Assembly (NCBI GenBank): GCA_015655565.1
Contig: JAATEU010000213.1
Coordinates: 1 to 5,689, forward strand
Direction of reading: 5' to 3'
Source: Clostridiales bacterium
GTDB lineage: Bacteria; Bacillota; Clostridia; Lachnospirales; Lachnospiraceae
Length of the DNA stretch: 5,689 bases
This document shows positions 4,246 to 5,689 of this stretch, in pieces (the stretch's first letter is position 1; every line of letters begins with the position of its first letter). Made by a program: the position numbers and the translations under genes. The notes below the pieces were generated by a model. It was given only the letters and a program-made list of their open reading frames with translations, searched no databases and was not told the origin of the DNA.

Positions 4246-5244
4246 ATGATAATTCATGTTGTTCAGCCGGGAGAAACTATTGGTTCGATTGCGGAACAAT
4301 ACGGTGTGACACAGGAAAGATTGATAACAGATAATGAACTGCCAAATCCCGATAATTTAGTTGTCGGGCAAAGTATTGTGGTTTTATATACTGATGTAAC
4401 CCATACTGTCGATGAAGGAGATACCTTATTTGGAATTGCCCAGGCCTATAATGTCGATCCTGACCAGATACTCAGGAATAATCCATGGATCGCCGAAAGG
4501 GAAGGCTTAGTACCCGGAGAACTACTTGTGATTAGTTTTCAAAGGGATGAAATACTCGGGAACCTTGTAACAAATGGATATGCTTATCCTTTCATTGACC
4601 GTACGGTTTTAAGAAAAACCTTGCCATTTCTTACTTATTTATCCCTGTTTAACTACGGATTTACTCCTGAGGGAGAGCTGATTCCAATTGATGATGAAGA
4701 ACTGATCCAATTAGCCCGGGATTATGGAGTGGCCCCCCTGATGGTACTTGCTCCCATGGATGCACAGGGTGCCTTCAGCAACGAAATCGCCCATGCAATG
4801 TTTATAAATACGGAAGGACAAAACCGGCTTATTGAAAATATATTAACCAATATACAGACAAAGAATTACAGCGGTCTGGATATTGATTTTGAATATGTTT
4901 TACCGGAAGACCGGGAATTGTTTATTAATTTTATTACCAGTGTAAAAAACACATTAGAACCCGAGGGCTATATCGTTACGGTGGCCCTGGCCCCAAAAAC
5001 CTCAGGGGAGCAGCCCGGTCTTTTGTACCAGGCACATGACTACCCTGCTATCGGTGCGATTGCCGACCTGGTTTTATTAATGACGTATGAATGGGGATAT
5101 ACCTTTGGCCCCCCTATGGCAACAGCGCCTTTAGCCAGCGTAAGAAGAGTATTGGAATATGGTTCATCCGTAATTGATCCGGATAAAATATTAATGGGCA
5201 TGCCTAATTATGCTTATGATTGGCCTTTACCCTTTATAAGATAA
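4246..5244 (+). CDS. sleL: SleL/YaaH-type spore cortex-lytic enzyme, LysM-LysM-GH18, cut by an in-frame TAA
   Basis: Relatives (SleL, YaaH) are spore-associated N-acetylglucosaminidases that degrade cortex fragments during germination. The 332-residue product has no signal peptide, as in those proteins. Two LysM peptidoglycan-binding repeats come first (about 2-46, VVQPGETIGSIAEQYGV; and 52-96, HTVDEGDTLFGIAQAYNV). The GH18 barrel starts near 104. GLDIDFEY (210-217) holds the catalytic acid Glu216 and the supporting Asp214. MTYEWG (279-284) and GMPNYAYDWPLPF (318-330) are further barrel signatures. Translation stops at TAA 5242-5244, but the frame continues for another 95 codons with clear homology, and the total of 428 codons before the TAG at 5530-5532 agrees with the roughly 430-residue family length. 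The truncated form lacks the last barrel strands and is probably inactive. The start has GGAGG (4228-4232) and GAGG (4237-4240) upstream. A nonsense mutation, sequencing error or readthrough could explain the stop. Confidence 0.88.
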   Translation: MIIHVVQPGETIGSIAEQYGVTQERLITDNELPNPDNLVVGQSIVVLYTDVTHTVDEGDTLFGIAQAYNVDPDQILRNNPWIAEREGLVPGELLVISFQRDEILGNLVTNGYAYPFIDRTVLRKTLPFLTYLSLFNYGFTPEGELIPIDDEELIQLARDYGVAPLMVLAPMDAQGAFSNEIAHAMFINTEGQNRLIENILTNIQTKNYSGLDIDFEYVLPEDRELFINFITSVKNTLEPEGYIVTVALAPKTSGEQPGLLYQAHDYPAIGAIADLVLLMTYEWGYTFGPPMATAPLASVRRVLEYGSSVIDPDKILMGMPNYAYDWPLPFIR

Positions 5245-5532
5245 CAGACACAGGCAGAAAATATCAGTAATGTGGAAGCCATAGAAAGGGCTGTAGAATA
5301 TGGTGTAACCATTCAATTTGATGAGCAGGCACAGGCTACGTTCTATTACTATACGGATGCACAGGGTGTTGCACATGTGGTATGGTTTGACGACGCCAGA
5401 AGCATGAACGCAAAATACCGGTTAATACCGGAGTACAATTTAAATGGTGACGGTATTTGGCAGCTTATGAATTTCTTCCCTCAGAGCTGGCTGGTAGTAA
5501 ATTCACTTTTTAATGTTGAAAAAGTCTTATAG
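5245..5532 (+). pseudogene. C-terminal part of the GH18 enzyme, separated by the in-frame TAA
   Basis: Ninety-five codons follow the TAA in the same frame. They include ISNVEAIERAVEYGV, a YYTDAQGVAHVVWFDDARSM block and DGIWQLMNFFPQSW near the end. In relatives the sequence PFVRG-x-T-x-A-x-x-ISNVEA runs through this point without a break, so the TAA stands where a residue such as Gly or Glu would be. The closing barrel strands and the late tryptophan that lines the GH18 sugar site lie here. The first possible start inside is GTG 5272 with no ribosome site, so this part is not expected to be made by itself unless the TAA is read through. No frameshift or other lesion is visible. Confidence 0.8.
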
Positions 5533-5570
5533 CCAGTATAATGATTAACCCATTTGCCGGTCCGCAATAA

Positions 5571-5597
5571 AAAAATGCCAATATTATCTTGGCATTT
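5571..5597 (-). terminator. intrinsic terminator, minus strand (possibly bidirectional)
   Basis: AAATGCCAA (5573-5581) and TTGGCATTT (5589-5597) form a perfect 9-bp stem with a 7-nt loop. On the minus strand a run of T follows (complement of about 5569-5575), so it should end a gene entering from the right edge. It also lies 40 bp after the GH18 stop codon and may help end that transcript, although on the plus side only TTT precedes CAC. Confidence 0.7.
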
Positions 5598-5625
5598 CAC
5601 AAAAAAGAAATTTATGGCACCTTCC

Positions 5626-5689
5626 TTATTTTTCTTTCCTCAAAGCCGCTGACTGTTGTTTGAGGGTCAGACGTTTTATGTAAGCAAAA
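5626..5689 (-). CDS. 3' end of an unidentified minus-strand gene (partial)
   Basis: The minus strand is open from the window edge to TAA (5628-5626), giving about 20 residues that read AYIKRLTLKQQSAALRKEK. The composition is protein-like and basic, with a terminator 29 bp further on, as expected for a gene end convergent with the GH18 gene. A second minus-strand frame is also open to TAA 5614-5612, so the reading frame is not certain. I do not recognise the family from so short a piece. Confidence 0.35.
   Translation of the reverse strand, partial: FAYIKRLTLKQQSAALRKEK

Noticed and set aside
727..5532. Reassignment of TAA to a sense codon in this organism
   Set aside because: P-II ends at TAA exactly where the family ends, with a terminator right behind, and the dehydrogenase relic also ends at TAA after its conserved C-terminus. 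TAA therefore still works as a stop; only suppression or mutation remains possible.

Overview
The window looks like chromosomal DNA from a low-GC, anaerobic, endospore-forming Clostridia, most likely a Lachnospiraceae relative. The grounds are AT-rich spacers, strong AGGAGG ribosome binding sites, a SleL/YaaH-type spore cortex enzyme, and an ammonium transporter joined to a P-II protein, an architecture I associate with this group. This placement is inference from gene content.

Layout. Positions 1-720 hold no intact gene: a GC-rich run of hairpins at the left edge (1-117), a minus-strand terminator (119-151), the C-terminal remnant of a zinc-type alcohol dehydrogenase on the minus strand (287-394), a perfect 14-bp palindrome (493-523) and the terminator of the nitrogen locus (644-690). 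Positions 727-2418 (minus) encode an Amt ammonium channel followed in the same frame by a P-II signalling domain. They are separated by one TAA codon that falls inside what should be the cytoplasmic tail of Amt. The transcript is probably driven by a near-consensus promoter at 2630-2658, followed at once by an intrinsic terminator (2581-2616), which suggests attenuation. Positions 2774-3319 (minus) encode a thiol (cysteine) glutathione peroxidase. It is divergent from an OhrR-type MarR repressor at 3614-4105 (plus). Between them lie two back-to-back sigma-A promoters, each with its -10 box embedded in an OhrR-like operator. Positions 4246-5532 (plus) encode a two-LysM plus GH18 cortex-lytic enzyme, again interrupted in frame by a TAA (5242-5244). 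The right edge has a minus-strand terminator and the probable 3' end of a minus-strand gene.

How the parts work together. The Amt/P-II pair would take up ammonium and gate or report nitrogen status. The peroxidase and its repressor form a self-contained peroxide-response module. The GH18 enzyme acts in spore germination. The most noteworthy points are two independent in-frame TAA codons in genes whose reading frames otherwise run full length, the symmetric OhrR/gpx control region, and the promoter-terminator leader of the amt locus. I see no clearly novel defence or mobile system here.
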